Under the pieces are notes generated by a model. It had not been told where the DNA came from, made no database searches, and saw nothing but the letters and a program-made list of their open reading frames with translations. A program made the position numbers and the translations under genes. Below are positions 9,485-18,426 of a DNA stretch of 64,000 bases, piece by piece; the first letter of the stretch is position 1; every line of letters begins with the position of its first letter. The DNA is from Leifsonia xyli subsp. cynodontis DSM 46306 (lineage in GTDB: Bacteria; Actinomycetota; Actinomycetes; Actinomycetales; Microbacteriaceae): positions 682,001-746,000 of the forward strand of contig NC_022438.1 of assembly GCF_000470775.1 (NCBI RefSeq). The letters run 5' to 3'.

Positions 9485-10446
9485 GCGATGATCCCGATGG
9501 GCGCGGCGGGCGGCGGCGCGACCGGCTCGCTGTCCCAGCGGCCGTAGACGAGCTCGGTGTTCGAGGCGATCTGGGCCGCGACCGTGGCGATGTCGGCGCC
9601 GATCGTCTCCGCCATCGCGCGCACGGTGTGCGGGATGAGGTAGGGCGCGTTCGGCCGGCCGCGGAACGGCGCCGGCGTGAGGTAGGGAGCGTCCGTCTCC
9701 ACCATGATCAGCTCCCGCGGAGCCGCGCGCAGAGCCTCGCGGAGATTCGGCGCGTTCTTGAACGTGACCGTGCCCGCGAAAGACATGTACCAGCCATTCT
9801 CGGCGCAGAGGCTCGCGAGCTCGGCATCCCCCGAGAAGCAGTGGAAGACCGTGCGAGCGGGCGCGCCGACACGTTTCAGGGTCGCAACGACAGCGGCGTG
9901 GGCGTCCCGGTCGTGGATCTGGAGGGCGAGGCCGTTCTGCTTGGCGATCTCGATGTGCGCCTCGAACGCGGCGAGCTGCGCGTCCCGGCGCGGGCCCGCC
10001 TCGGTGCGGAAGAAGTCGAGGCCCGTCTCCCCGATCGCCCGCACTCGCGGGCGGGTCGCCAGCTCCGCGATCGCGGCGAGGGCGTCGTCCAGCTCACCGC
10101 GCTCCGCGTAGTCAGGGGCGTCGTTGGGGTGGAGGGCGACAGCGGCGAGCATCCGAGGCTCGACGGCGGCCGTCTCGGCGGACCAGCGCGAGGTCTCCAC
10201 ATCCGTCCCGACCTGCACGACCCCGCGGACGCCGACGCTCGATGCCCGGTCGAGGTGCTCGCGGTAGTCCAGAGGCTCCGTCCCGTCTGGGCCGCTGAGC
10301 GGTGTCGGGGCCGTGCCGCCAGAGAACATCTCCAGGTGGGTGTGGTTGTCGTAGACGGGGACGAGCAGCGCCTCCGGGAGCGGAGGGTAGGTGCGGTCAC
10401 GGCCGTCGGCCGGGCCCCGCTGCCGGAGGAACGCCGGGTCCGTCAT
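9481..10446 (-). CDS. tatD: TatD-family metal-dependent DNase
   Basis: 321 residues, an amidohydrolase-fold (TIM barrel) nuclease. The metal-binding motif DNHTHLE starts at residue 33. It is followed by the conserved [25 protein letters not shown] and VETDAPYL blocks that supply the remaining metal ligands. The family is linked to 3'-5' exonuclease activity and DNA repair; the physiological substrate here is not known. I chose the ATG at 10446 because it overlaps the metG stop by 4 bp (ATGA) and gives the usual family length; longer readings upstream run antisense-like through metG. Confidence 0.9.
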   Translation of the reverse strand: MTDPAFLRQRGPADGRDRTYPPLPEALLVPVYDNHTHLEMFSGGTAPTPLSGPDGTEPLDYREHLDRASSVGVRGVVQVGTDVETSRWSAETAAVEPRMLAAVALHPNDAPDYAERGELDDALAAIAELATRPRVRAIGETGLDFFRTEAGPRRDAQLAAFEAHIEIAKQNGLALQIHDRDAHAAVVATLKRVGAPARTVFHCFSGDAELASLCAENGWYMSFAGTVTFKNAPNLREALRAAPRELIMVETDAPYLTPAPFRGRPNAPYLIPHTVRAMAETIGADIATVAAQIASNTELVYGRWDSEPVAPPPAAPIGIIA

Positions 10447-12032
10447 GCTCCCAACACCGCGTCCGCCTCGATGCGGGGGAACAGCGCCTCGAGACCGTTC
10501 ACCGCGGTTCCGGCGGGGACCTGCCCCCAGTCGCCTGCGCTGCGGAGCCGCTGCGCGTCCAGGCCGCCCAGCTCGCCCGCCACGCCCAGCGCAGTCCACA
10601 GTTTGGCCGTCGCCTTCGGAACGACCGGCGAGAGCAGCACGGCGAGTGCGCGCAGGCCCTCCACCGCGGTGTAGAGCACGGTCTGAAGCCGCTCGCGCTT
10701 CGCCTCGTCCTTGGCGAGCGCCCACGGCTCCTGCTCGGTGATGTACCCGTTGAGCTGGTCGACGATCGTCCAGACGGCGGCGATGCCATCGTGGACGGCG
10801 AGGCGCGCCATCGCGGCATCGGCGTCAGCGGTGGCCTGCGCGACGACGCGCTGAACCTCGAGGTCGGCCTCCCGATACTCGCCGGCGGCCGGGACCTCGC
10901 CGCCGAAATAGCGCGTGACCATCGCCACGACCCGCGAGGCGAGGTTCCCGAAACCGTTCGCCAGCTCGGCCTGATAGCGGACGGACAGGTCCTCCCAGCT
11001 GAACAAGCCGTCCTGGCCGAAGGTGATGGCGCGCAAGAAGTAGTAGCGGAACGCATCCGACCCGAATGTGTCCGTGATCTGGGTCGGCGCGATGCCGGTC
11101 AGCTTCGATTTGGACATCTTCTCGCCGCCCACCAGCAGCCAACCGTGGCCGAACACCCGGTGCGGCATGTCCAGGCCCGCCGCCATCAGCATGGCGGGCC
11201 AGATGACGGCGTGGAAGCGCAGGATGTCCTTGCCGACTAGGTGCGTCGCCGGCCAGCGCCGTTCGAACGCCTCCTCGTCCTGCCCGTAGCCGATCGCCGT
11301 GATGTAGTTGAGCAGCGCGTCGAACCACACATAGACGACGTGGGACTCGTCCCACGGCACCTTGACACCCCAATCGAAGCTCGACCGCGAGATGGACAGG
11401 TCGGACAGTCCCTGCCGCACGAAGCTGACCACCTCATTGCGGGCCGACTCCGGCTGCACGAAGTCCGGCCGCTCCTCGTAGAGCGCCAGCAGCCGGTCGG
11501 CGAAGTCGCTCATCCGAAAGAAGTAGTTCTTCTCCTGCAGCAGTTCCAGCGGCTTCGAGTGGATGGCGCAGACCTTCTGCCCCGCGTACTCCCCCGTGCC
11601 GTCGACGATTTCGCTCTGCGGTTTGAACTCCTCGCAGCCCACGCAGTAGAGCGCCTCGTACTCGCCGGCGTAGATGAAGCCGTCGTCGTAGAGCTTCTGC
11701 AAGAACTTCTGCACATTCTTCTCGTGCCGTTCGTCCGTGGTGCGGATGAAATCGTCGTTCACGATGTCTACGGTCGTCAGCAGCGGCAGCCACTCGTCCC
11801 TGACCAGCCGGTCGGCCCATTCCTTCGGCGTGGTCCCGTTCGCGGTCGCGGTGCGCAGAATCTTCTGCCCGTGCTCATCGGTGCCCGTCAGCAGCCAGGT
11901 GTCGTCGCCAGCCTGACGGTGCCAGCGCGCCAAGACGTCGGCGGCGACCTCGGTGTAGGCGTGCCCGATGTGCGGGACATCATTCACGTAGAAAATCGGC
12001 GTGGTGATGAAGAACGAAGAGCCGTCGGACAT
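10443..12032 (-). CDS. metG: Methionyl-tRNA synthetase
   Basis: 529 residues. The class I synthetase signature HIGH is at residues 21-24 (VPHIGHAYTE), and KMSKSKL lies near 304. The connective-peptide region has a single zinc-knuckle-like set, CVGC followed by CAIH, and the anticodon-binding helical domain occupies the last third. It lacks the C-terminal EMAP/Trbp-like dimerisation domain of some homologues, as is common for this length class. It charges tRNA-Met in the cytoplasm and heads the metG-tatD-rsmA-ispE operon, preceded by a -10 box 7 nt from the ATG. Confidence 0.95.
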   Translation of the reverse strand: MSDGSSFFITTPIFYVNDVPHIGHAYTEVAADVLARWHRQAGDDTWLLTGTDEHGQKILRTATANGTTPKEWADRLVRDEWLPLLTTVDIVNDDFIRTTDERHEKNVQKFLQKLYDDGFIYAGEYEALYCVGCEEFKPQSEIVDGTGEYAGQKVCAIHSKPLELLQEKNYFFRMSDFADRLLALYEERPDFVQPESARNEVVSFVRQGLSDLSISRSSFDWGVKVPWDESHVVYVWFDALLNYITAIGYGQDEEAFERRWPATHLVGKDILRFHAVIWPAMLMAAGLDMPHRVFGHGWLLVGGEKMSKSKLTGIAPTQITDTFGSDAFRYYFLRAITFGQDGLFSWEDLSVRYQAELANGFGNLASRVVAMVTRYFGGEVPAAGEYREADLEVQRVVAQATADADAAMARLAVHDGIAAVWTIVDQLNGYITEQEPWALAKDEAKRERLQTVLYTAVEGLRALAVLLSPVVPKATAKLWTALGVAGELGGLDAQRLRSAGDWGQVPAGTAVNGLEALFPRIEADAVLGA

Positions 12033-12039
12033 GCTGACT

Positions 12040-12045
12040 ATCCTA
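12040..12045 (-). promoter_or_regulatory. -10 hexamer TAGGAT of metG
   Basis: Read on the minus strand, TAGGAT is followed by 7 nt (AGTCAGC) and the metG ATG. No Shine-Dalgarno sequence intervenes, which fits a leaderless operon start. Confidence 0.45.
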
Positions 12046-12777
12046 CGGTCGCCCCGCCCCCTGTTACCCCGGCCATCGCTCCCTCGCCGCCAGGACCGCG
12101 ACCGTCCTGATCGCCCAGGATGCGCGATGCTCGTCTGCGCATCGTCAGAGGAGCGCGGAGAAGCTCCCCTTTCAGTCTGTCTCCGATTGCAGCACGCTCT
12201 GCCTATACACGGTCACGGAGCCGTCCGGTCCGGGGGTTTCCGATGAGCCTTCCCCGGGAGAGGTGGACGTGGTGGGCGGGATCTTCACATTCGCACTGTG
12301 CGATGTGCGCATCGGCGAAGATCTGACTGTAGTCCCAGACATCGACGAAAACCCTCACGTTAATTCCTTCTGGCCGGGTTCAGGTAGAAGAAATATGGCG
12401 GGGTCGAGGACCAGATCGGGTCCCCGCGCCACACATCCGATGCGTCAAGGCGACCGCGTTGTACTCGGACGCGGGGAACCGCGTCTGGCGCTACGCGGTG
12501 CGCTCGACGGCTCTCATTGGGGCGGGCCCTCGAACGCGGAGCTGTCAAGCCTGACCACGCGCGCGGGCCTGAGTGCCGAACGAGGGAGTGAGGAGTGACG
12601 GTGCCATACCACGGCGGGCCTGCCCGGGGCTTCGCTAGCAGTGGGGTTGCCGACGATCGCCACCGCTGCGGCCGCATCGAAAACCTGTAAAACCGACTGG
12701 CCATTGTGATAATCCACGCAATATTATCCTGCGTCATGCTGCTATACGGCAGCGCGATCGACACGAGAGGTAACCCC
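12046..12777. other. About 730 bp with no recognisable gene between metG and IS copy 1
   Basis: Short open frames occur on both strands, but none has a family motif, a plausible start with signal, or codon use that stands out. A stretch around 12290-12360 reads FALCDVRIGEDLTVVPDID in one frame. Part of 12400-12540 reads AGNRVWRYAVRS in another. These may be fragments of a decayed gene cut off by the IS. I cannot assign a function. Confidence 0.5.
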
Positions 12778-13682
12778 TTAGAGGTGGTTTCAGTAGTCGG
12801 CGTGGCGGTGGTTGTTGTGGCTGGTTAGCGGGGATGCTGGTCGAGTGTCGACGCTTGCTGAGGATCGGTTCATTACGGATATGTTGTGGGAGCGGCTGGA
12901 GCCGTTGATTCCGCCTCGGCCGCCTGTGGTCAATGGGCGGGCTGGGCAGCCTCGGGTTCCTGACCGGAAGGTGTTCGCTGGGATCGTGTTCGTGCTGCTG
13001 ACGGGGATCCCGTGGAGAAGCTCCCGCCCGAGTTGGGGTATGGGTCCGGGGTCACTTGTTGGCGGCGTCTGCGTGAATGGTCCGAAGCGGGCGCGTGGGA
13101 TGCACTGCGGAAGATCATGCTCGACGAACTCGGCCAGGCTGGCATGATCGACTGGTCAAGAACCTGCCTGGACTCCGTAAGTGTCCGGGCGAAAAGGGGG
13201 GCGATCTCACTGGACCTAACCCCACGGATCGTGGGAAACGGGGCACCAAGTACCATGTCCTGACCGACCGCAACGGACTCCCGCTGCATGTGGAGATCTC
13301 CGGCGCCAACCGACACGACTCCATGCTCGTGGAACCTGTGTTAGACAACATCACCGCGATCAAGGGCGTCGGCCGCGGTCGGCCCAGACGCCGCCCGGTT
13401 ATCTTCCACGCCGATAAGGCTTACGACAACCGCCGCGTCCGCTGTTACCTGCGTTGTCGTGGGATCAAGGCACGCATCGCACGAATCGGAGTCGACTCCA
13501 AACAGTGACTGGGTAAACACTGTTGGGTAGTCGAACGCACCATGGCCTGGATCCTCGCCTTCCGGAAACTCGCCACTCGCTACGACCGCACCGCCTCAAC
13601 GATCACGGCGCTCGTCGCTCTAGCAATCGCGATCACCAGCGCCCGCAAACTCACCAAAAACGACTACTGAAACCATCTCTAA
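12778..13682 (+). mobile_element. IS5-family insertion sequence, copy 1
   Basis: About 905 bp. The left end reads TTAGAGGTGGTTTCAGTAGT and the right end is its near inverse, ending ACTGAAACCATCTCTAA. The same element recurs at 30907-31813 (inverted) and 44647-45550. The flanking trinucleotides are TTA on the left and TAA on the right, so unlike copy 3 there is no matching target duplication. The transposase is disrupted by a 1-bp deletion near 13014, a six-G tract at 13196-13201 and an in-frame TGA at 13506-13508. Confidence 0.9.
12812..13670 (+). pseudogene. IS5-family DDE transposase, copy 1 (two frameshifts plus in-frame stop)
   Basis: The N-terminal region (VSTLAEDRFITDMLWERLE, then PLIPPRPP) is the DUF4096-type start of IS5 transposases. 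The first catalytic Asp lies in CLDSVSV and the second in FHADKAYDN. Relative to copy 2, one A is missing in GTGGAGAAG near 13014 and the G tract at 13196-13201 has six rather than seven Gs, so three frames are needed to read it. A TGA at 13506-13508 separates the DD part from the catalytic Glu in VVERTMAW (GAA at 13533). Transposition from this copy would need help from another copy. Confidence 0.85.
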
Positions 13683-13850
13683 GTCATCGAGTGCGGGGAA
13701 CTAGACAGCCCCACTCTCGACCGGGAGGTCCTCACCCATCTATCGCGTCACACCTCAACCAACGTCCCTGGGCAACACACCTAGGCTGGCAGGCGGGCCA
13801 TCGCGAATCGGGGCGTAACGGGGGTCTACCAGGGAATGAATAGTTGGTGT

Positions 13851-14741
13851 TCAGTAGGTTCTTTCCAACAAATACTTGTTTAGATTGGCGGTGAGAGTGG
13901 CGTCGAAAGGGTATTTTTCCCCGTTGATGTGTGTGATTGGGGCCGCTTGTCGCAGGCTGGACACCAGCCAGAGTGCATCAGCGGTGAAAAGCTCCTCAGT
14001 GCTGATGCGACGGTATTCCGTCTTCTGCCCGCGCTCCTCGAAGAACGCGAACGCCGCCGCCTGGGTGGTCCCGGCGAGGATGCCCTGATCCGTCTGCGGG
14101 GTGACCACGGCATCCCCCGTGAGCAGGAGGACATTCGAGGTGGGGCCCTCCAGCGCGTAGCCGTCCGAGCTGAGGAAGATCACATCGTCCGCTCCGCGCC
14201 GGACGGCCTCCCGCTGGGCGGCGCGGTTGACGGCGTACGAGAGCGTCTTCGCGCCCGCGAGCAGCCACGGTGAGGTCTCGGCGACGTCGTGCCGGAGGCC
14301 GCGGTCGAGAGTGACGACACGGATGCCGAGGCGTTGCTGGGTGAAATCCTCGCCCCGGTCGACGTGTACCCATCCGCTCGGCCGCCCCTCGCCCTCGACG
14401 CCGCGCGTGTAGATGAGCTTCGCGTACAGCTCGCGCTCTGCGCCGTTGCGCTCGCGGTAGTCGGCGACCCCGGCGAGAACGGCCTCGTGCCAGATGCGCT
14501 CGGCGGGCGCGGGGAGGTCGAGCATCGCGGCGGAGTGCGCCAGACGGATCAGATGCGGGCCGAGCGCCTGCGGGTGGCCGTCGATCACGGCGATGGTTTC
14601 GAAGACCCCGTCGCCGCGGGTCACGGCGAGGTCGGTGACCCTGACCTGCGGGGCGGCGAAGTCGGCGACGGCGTAGCCGGGGCCGCCCGTGGCGGTGTCT
14701 GCGTCGGGCGCAGCGATCGTGATCAGTGTGGCGCGAGTCAT
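13851..14741 (-). CDS. pabC: Aminodeoxychorismate lyase / class IV aminotransferase
   Basis: 296 residues from the ATG at 14741 (an ATG 30 nt upstream is possible but lengthens the poorly conserved N-terminus). It is a PLP fold-type IV enzyme: the Schiff-base Lys is K165 in GAKTLSYAVNR, and the cofactor-phosphate motif DGYALEGPTSNVLL follows. The best match is 4-amino-4-deoxychorismate lyase, which releases p-aminobenzoate for folate synthesis. Branched-chain or D-amino-acid aminotransferases share this fold and cannot be excluded from sequence alone. It stands alone, with IS copy 1 about 170 bp beyond its 3' end. Confidence 0.75.
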   Translation of the reverse strand: MTRATLITIAAPDADTATGGPGYAVADFAAPQVRVTDLAVTRGDGVFETIAVIDGHPQALGPHLIRLAHSAAMLDLPAPAERIWHEAVLAGVADYRERNGAERELYAKLIYTRGVEGEGRPSGWVHVDRGEDFTQQRLGIRVVTLDRGLRHDVAETSPWLLAGAKTLSYAVNRAAQREAVRRGADDVIFLSSDGYALEGPTSNVLLLTGDAVVTPQTDQGILAGTTQAAAFAFFEERGQKTEYRRISTEELFTADALWLVSSLRQAAPITHINGEKYPFDATLTANLNKYLLERTY

Positions 14742-14856
14742 GAGCCCATTGTCGTCGCAGCCGCTGCCCATGTCAGGCGCGATGGCTCAGCCGCGCTCTC
14801 GTGGCGGTGCGCCGCGGTGGCCTGTGTGCCCGCTCCCCGGGAGGGGAGAGGCCCCG

Positions 14857-14862
14857 TAGGCT
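14857..14862 (+). promoter_or_regulatory. -10 hexamer TAGGCT of the 96-residue gene
   Basis: TAGGCT is followed by 6 nt and a GTG start at 14869. The nearest purine-rich stretch, GGGAGGGGAGAG, is too far upstream (about 20 nt) to be a ribosome binding site, so a leaderless start is favoured. Confidence 0.45.
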
Positions 14863-14868
14863 TCCCGT

Positions 14869-15159
14869 GTGCCTTCGTTTCGCGTGATCGTCTCCGTCGG
14901 CCGGCTGCGTCCCGGCGTCGCTGCCCCGAGCGTCGAGCCGGCGGCGTCGGAGGCGGCGGCCGGACTGACCGTGGTCGAGGCCACCGGCGTGGACGCCGTG
15001 GCGGGGGAGGCCCGCCTCACCGTCCGCTTTCTGGCGGAGGGGATCGAGGAAGCGCTCCGCATCGCCGAGCACACGGTCGGCGCTGTCCAGCAGCGCGCGG
15101 AGGTCGGCCGCTGGCAGCTCACCGAGCGCGTCGGCGGCCGGTGGTTCCGGCGGGCCTGA
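14869..15159 (+). CDS. Small conserved hypothetical protein
   Basis: 96 residues with a GTG start placed 6 nt after a TAGGCT -10 box. The chain begins PSFRVIVSVGRLRPG and ends WQLTERVGGRWFRRA. It has an alternating beta/alpha feel (TVVEATGVDAVAGEARLTV), no signal peptide and no membrane span. I do not recognise a family with known function. Codon use has the strong third-position GC of neighbouring real genes, and it sits in a clean slot between divergent pabC and convergent gpx, which supports it being real. Confidence 0.6.
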   Translation: MPSFRVIVSVGRLRPGVAAPSVEPAASEAAAGLTVVEATGVDAVAGEARLTVRFLAEGIEEALRIAEHTVGAVQQRAEVGRWQLTERVGGRWFRRA

Positions 15160-15181
15160 TCCGGCGCCCTCCGGTTCCGGG

Positions 15182-15670
15182 TCACACCGCCGTCGGCAGC
15201 GCCTCCTCGATGAGCCCGATGATCTCGGGAGCGTCCGGCTCGGTCGTCGGGCGGAACCGATGCACCGCGCCGCCCGGGGTGATCACGAACTTCTCGAAGT
15301 TCCACTTTACCTTCCCCGCTTTGCCGGCGGCGTCGGGGTGCGTGGTCAGCTCCGCATAGAGCGGGTGCGCCGAGCGGCCGTTCAATTTCACTTTCTCCAT
15401 CATCGGGAAGGTGACGCCCCAGGTGGTCGAGCAGTATTCCTTGATCGCGTCCGTGCTGTTCAACTCCTGTAGGAACTGGTTGCTCGGGAATCCGACCACG
15501 GTGAAGCCGCGGTCGCCGTAGGTCTTCTGCAAGCGTTCGAGCTTCTCGTACTGCGGGGCGAGCCCGCAGCGGGAGGCGACGTTGACGACGAGGATGACCT
15601 TGCCCGCGAAAGCCGCGAGGGAGGTGGGTTCGCCGTCGATGGTGTGGAACGGGATATCCATCAGGCTCAT
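15182..15670 (-). CDS. Glutathione peroxidase-family thiol peroxidase
   Basis: 162 residues, a thioredoxin-fold peroxidase that reduces hydroperoxides. The catalytic (peroxidatic) Cys is C35 in NVASRCGLAPQY. The Gln of the active-site tetrad is in GFPSNQF (residues about 65-71) and the Trp-Asn pair is in KWNFEKFVI near 125. Bacterial members usually use thioredoxin rather than glutathione. The family's usual FPCNQF Cys is Ser here, while another Cys is present shortly after (KEYCSTT), so the resolving Cys position should be checked. It is monocistronic with a leaderless-type promoter. Confidence 0.9.
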   Translation of the reverse strand: MSLMDIPFHTIDGEPTSLAAFAGKVILVVNVASRCGLAPQYEKLERLQKTYGDRGFTVVGFPSNQFLQELNSTDAIKEYCSTTWGVTFPMMEKVKLNGRSAHPLYAELTTHPDAAGKAGKVKWNFEKFVITPGGAVHRFRPTTEPDAPEIIGLIEEALPTAV

Positions 15671-15677
15671 GATCGAA

Positions 15678-15683
15678 AGTCTA
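15678..15683 (-). promoter_or_regulatory. -10 hexamer TAGACT of the peroxidase gene
   Basis: On the minus strand TAGACT is followed by 7 nt and the ATG at 15670, with no ribosome binding site. Confidence 0.45.
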
Positions 15684-15723
15684 CGTCCGCTGCGGTTCCG
15701 GTCCTCCGTGACTCAGCGAAGAC

Positions 15724-16611
15724 TCAGCCGGCCCGATGCCGGGTCGGAGGCAGCCGGTGCGTCTGCACCGCGTCGTAGGTGAGCTGCAGCGGGGGCAGCG
15801 TCCGGCCGTGGAGCCCCTGCACCAGGCGCACGAAGAGGAAGTCGACCACCGCGAGCTGCGCGATCCGGCTGGACATCGCGCCCGGCCGGTAGCGAGTCTC
15901 CGAGGCGCTGGTCACCAGCACATGGTCGGCTTGCTCGGCGATCGGCGAGGCCGGGAAGTTCGTCACCGCGACGGTTGCGGCCCCGGCGCGGCGCGCCGTC
16001 GAGAGGCTGTCGACTGTCTCCACGCTGAGACCCGAGTGTGAGAAACCGACCGACACCGAACGGCCGGTGAGCAGCGCGGCGCTGGTCAGGGCGAGGTGGA
16101 TGTCGCTGTTGTAGAAGGAGACGAGACCGATGCGGTGCAGCTTCTGCTGCAGGTCGATGGCGGCGAGGGCGCTGGACCCGACGCCGTAGATGTCCACCCG
16201 GTCGGCCTTCGCGATCGCCCCGGCCACGGCATCCAGCGTCGGGGCGTCGATGGACGCCGCGGTCGACTCGATGGCGTGGGCCTCGTGATAGGCGATCTTC
16301 GCGAGCACGTCGTGCGCGTCGTCGTCCGCCTCGATCTCGCCGTCCGAGACGCCGAAGCGGCCGAGCGAGACTTCTTCGCGGCCGCGCGTCGAGGCCAGTT
16401 CCAGCCGGAGCTCGCCGTAGCCGGCGTATCCGGCCGCCTGGCAGAAACGCACGACCGTCGCGACCGAGGTGGAGCAGCGCTCGGCCAGCTCGGTGATCGG
16501 CAGGTCGACGATCGACGCGGGTTCGGCCAGGATGGCGTCCGCCACCCGTTGTTCGGAGGGCCGCAGCCCCGGTCGCGCCTGGGCGATCCTCGCCACCGCG
16601 TCTCCGCTCAT
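15724..16611 (-). CDS. RpiR/MurR-family regulator (HTH plus SIS domain)
   Basis: 295 residues from the ATG at 16611, which has an AGGAGG site just upstream; longer readings start in the intergenic region. Residues 1-77 form the RpiR winged helix (LRPSEQRVADAIL, then CSTSVATVVRFCQAAGY). Residues about 115-265 are a SIS sugar-phosphate isomerase-like ligand domain (YGVGSSALAAIDLQQKL, GFSHSGLSVETVDSL). It is divergent from murQ, the arrangement of E. coli murR-murQ, so it probably senses N-acetylmuramic acid 6-phosphate and controls murQ and the adjacent transporter. The intergenic space holds a short inverted repeat that could be its operator. Confidence 0.85.
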   Translation of the reverse strand: MSGDAVARIAQARPGLRPSEQRVADAILAEPASIVDLPITELAERCSTSVATVVRFCQAAGYAGYGELRLELASTRGREEVSLGRFGVSDGEIEADDDAHDVLAKIAYHEAHAIESTAASIDAPTLDAVAGAIAKADRVDIYGVGSSALAAIDLQQKLHRIGLVSFYNSDIHLALTSAALLTGRSVSVGFSHSGLSVETVDSLSTARRAGAATVAVTNFPASPIAEQADHVLVTSASETRYRPGAMSSRIAQLAVVDFLFVRLVQGLHGRTLPPLQLTYDAVQTHRLPPTRHRAG

Positions 16612-16649
16612 CCCCGACCTCCTGCCGATTGCTCCCGCACGATTCTGCC

Positions 16650-16665
16650 TCAATGCTTGTATTGA
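16650..16665. promoter_or_regulatory. Candidate operator TCAATGCTTGTATTGA
   Basis: TCAAT and ATTGA form a 5-bp inverted repeat with a 6-nt spacer in the rpiR-murQ divergent region. It could be a site for the SIS-domain regulator. The repeat is short, so this is weak evidence. Confidence 0.25.
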
Positions 16666-16704
16666 CCATCCGCACCGCGGCCATGTAAAGGCTATTCCTT
16701 TGGC

Positions 16705-16733
16705 TTGAATTCTTTGGATATTTAAGACAAGAT
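16705..16733 (+). promoter_or_regulatory. murQ promoter: TTGAAT, 17 bp, CAAGAT
   Basis: A -35-like TTGAAT (16705-16710) and a -10-like CAAGAT (16728-16733) are exactly 17 bp apart in an AT-rich stretch. The -10 ends 6 nt before the murQ ATG, so the message would be leaderless. Confidence 0.5.
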
Positions 16734-16739
16734 CGACGC

Positions 16740-17654
16740 ATGACCATCCCCGCACCCACCGCCAGCCACCCGCTCCCGCCGACCGAACTCCGCAGCCCGG
16801 ACTCCACGGGCCTCGACGAACTCAGCGCGCTCGAGCGGCTCCGCCTCCTCAACGCGCACGACCGGCGGGCGATGGAGGCGGTGGCCGAGGCGCTGCCGCG
16901 GGTGGCCGAGCTCGTGGACCAGGCGGCCCCGCGGGTGCGTCGCGGCGGTGTCGTCCACTACTTCGGCGCGGGGACCCCGGGGCGTCTCGCGGTGCTCGAC
17001 GCCGCCGAACTGCTGCCGACGTTCCATCTGGAGCCCGGCGTGGTCACCGCCCACATCGCGGGCGGCGAGCGAGCGCTGACGGTCGCCGTCGAGGACTCCG
17101 AGGACTCCGTGGCCGACGGCGAGCGGGATGCCGACCTCCTCGGCCCGGACGATGTCGCGATCGGCGTCACCGCCTCCGGCAGCACGCCCTATGTGGGCGG
17201 CGCCCTCCGCCGCGCCCGCGAGCGCGGAGCGTTCACGGCGCTGATCACGAGCAACCCCGACGCTGCGCTGGCCGGCCTCGCCGACATCCTGATCGCGGTC
17301 GAGACCGGTCCCGAGGTGCTCACCGGCTCGACGCGGCTGGGCGCGGGCACCGCGCAGAAGACGATCCTCTCCGGCTTCTCGACGGCGCTCATGATCGCGC
17401 TCGGGCGCACATACTCCAACCTCATGGTCTCCGTCGTCGCGACCAACGCCAAGCTCCGCGACCGCACCCTCCGCATCCTGCGCGAGGCCGGCGCGCCCGA
17501 GGGCGAAGCCGAGGCGCTGCTGGCCGCGGCCGGCGGCGACCTCAAAGCGGCGATCGTCGCCCTGCTGACCGGGGCCGACGCCGATCGCGCGTCCGCGGCG
17601 CTCGCCGCCGCCTCCGGCTCGGTCCGCGACGCCGTGGCCGCTCTGCACGACTGA
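16740..17654 (+). CDS. murQ: N-acetylmuramic acid 6-phosphate etherase
   Basis: 304 residues. MurQ cleaves the lactyl ether of MurNAc-6-phosphate to GlcNAc-6-phosphate and D-lactate during peptidoglycan recycling. The SIS-domain motif HYFGAGTPGRLAVLDAAELL starts at 73 and includes the position (E90) of the catalytic Glu of the E. coli enzyme. The second conserved block RALTVAVEDSEDS follows, then TASGSTPYVGGAL and the family motif TNAKLRDR. The neighbours fit: an RpiR regulator upstream, a carbohydrate ABC transporter remnant downstream, and (through a deletion) a D-lactate dehydrogenase remnant that could have used the released D-lactate. Confidence 0.93.
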   Translation: MTIPAPTASHPLPPTELRSPDSTGLDELSALERLRLLNAHDRRAMEAVAEALPRVAELVDQAAPRVRRGGVVHYFGAGTPGRLAVLDAAELLPTFHLEPGVVTAHIAGGERALTVAVEDSEDSVADGERDADLLGPDDVAIGVTASGSTPYVGGALRRARERGAFTALITSNPDAALAGLADILIAVETGPEVLTGSTRLGAGTAQKTILSGFSTALMIALGRTYSNLMVSVVATNAKLRDRTLRILREAGAPEGEAEALLAAAGGDLKAAIVALLTGADADRASAALAAASGSVRDAVAALHD

Positions 17655-17693
17655 CCCGCACCCGCGCTTCACCACCTGTCGAAGGAGATCGCA

Positions 17694-18426
17694 GTGAAGA
17701 GACGATTCAGCGCCGTGGCCGCCCTGGCGGCGGCCGCCCTCGCCCTGGCCGGGTGCGCCCCGGGGTCCGGCTCCGCGGGTCCGGGGGAAGCGGCGACGGC
17801 GAGGTCATGCTCGCCGTCTGGTCGTGGCGACCCGAGGACAAAGGCGCCTACACGAAGATCTTCGCCGAGTACGAGAAGCGGCATCCCGGGGTCACCGTGA
17901 AAGTCTCGGCGTTCAAGAAAACCGAGTACCCGCAGGTGCTCACCACCGGACTGACCGGCAGCAACGGTCCCGACATCGCCCAGGTGCAGGCCTACGGCAA
18001 GTTGCAGCCGTATGTCGACGGCGGCAACCTCGTCGCCTTCGATGGCGCGATCCCGGGGCTGAAAGACATCGATGAGGCCGCCCTCGCGGGCGCCACGGGC
18101 AAGAAGGACGGCAAGGTCTACGGCGTCCCGTTCGCGATGCAGACGCTGCAGATGTTCTACAACAAGGACATCTTCGCCAAGCACAAGCTCTCGGTGCCGA
18201 CGACCTGGGACGATTTCCTGCGCGTCAACGCCACCCTGAAGCAGAACGGCATCACACCGATGGCCGTCGGCGGCAAGGACACCTGGACGCTCCCCATCCT
18301 GCACGACACGCTCGCCGCGGCGGTCTACGGCGGCAGCGCGTTCCAGAAGGAGGTCGTGGCCGGCGCGACGACGTTCGAGGACCCGGTCTACGTGAAGAGC
18401 ATCCAGACCGTCGCCTCGGTGCAGGG
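17694..18426 (+). pseudogene. Sugar ABC transporter substrate-binding protein, frameshifted and 3'-truncated
   Basis: It starts as a lipoprotein ([20 protein letters not shown], then Cys). It loses frame near 17790, where the G run in GGGTCCGGGGG appears one base short. It resumes as a family 1 extracellular solute-binding protein (EVMLAVWSWRPEDKGAYTKI; DIAQVQAYGKLQPYVDGGN; VYGVPFAMQTLQMFYNKDIF). The match stops near residue 240 (about 18426), where the sequence switches to a D-lactate dehydrogenase in another frame. The last third of the protein and any permease genes are therefore deleted. The position after murQ suggests it once bound an amino sugar or muropeptide. Confidence 0.88.
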
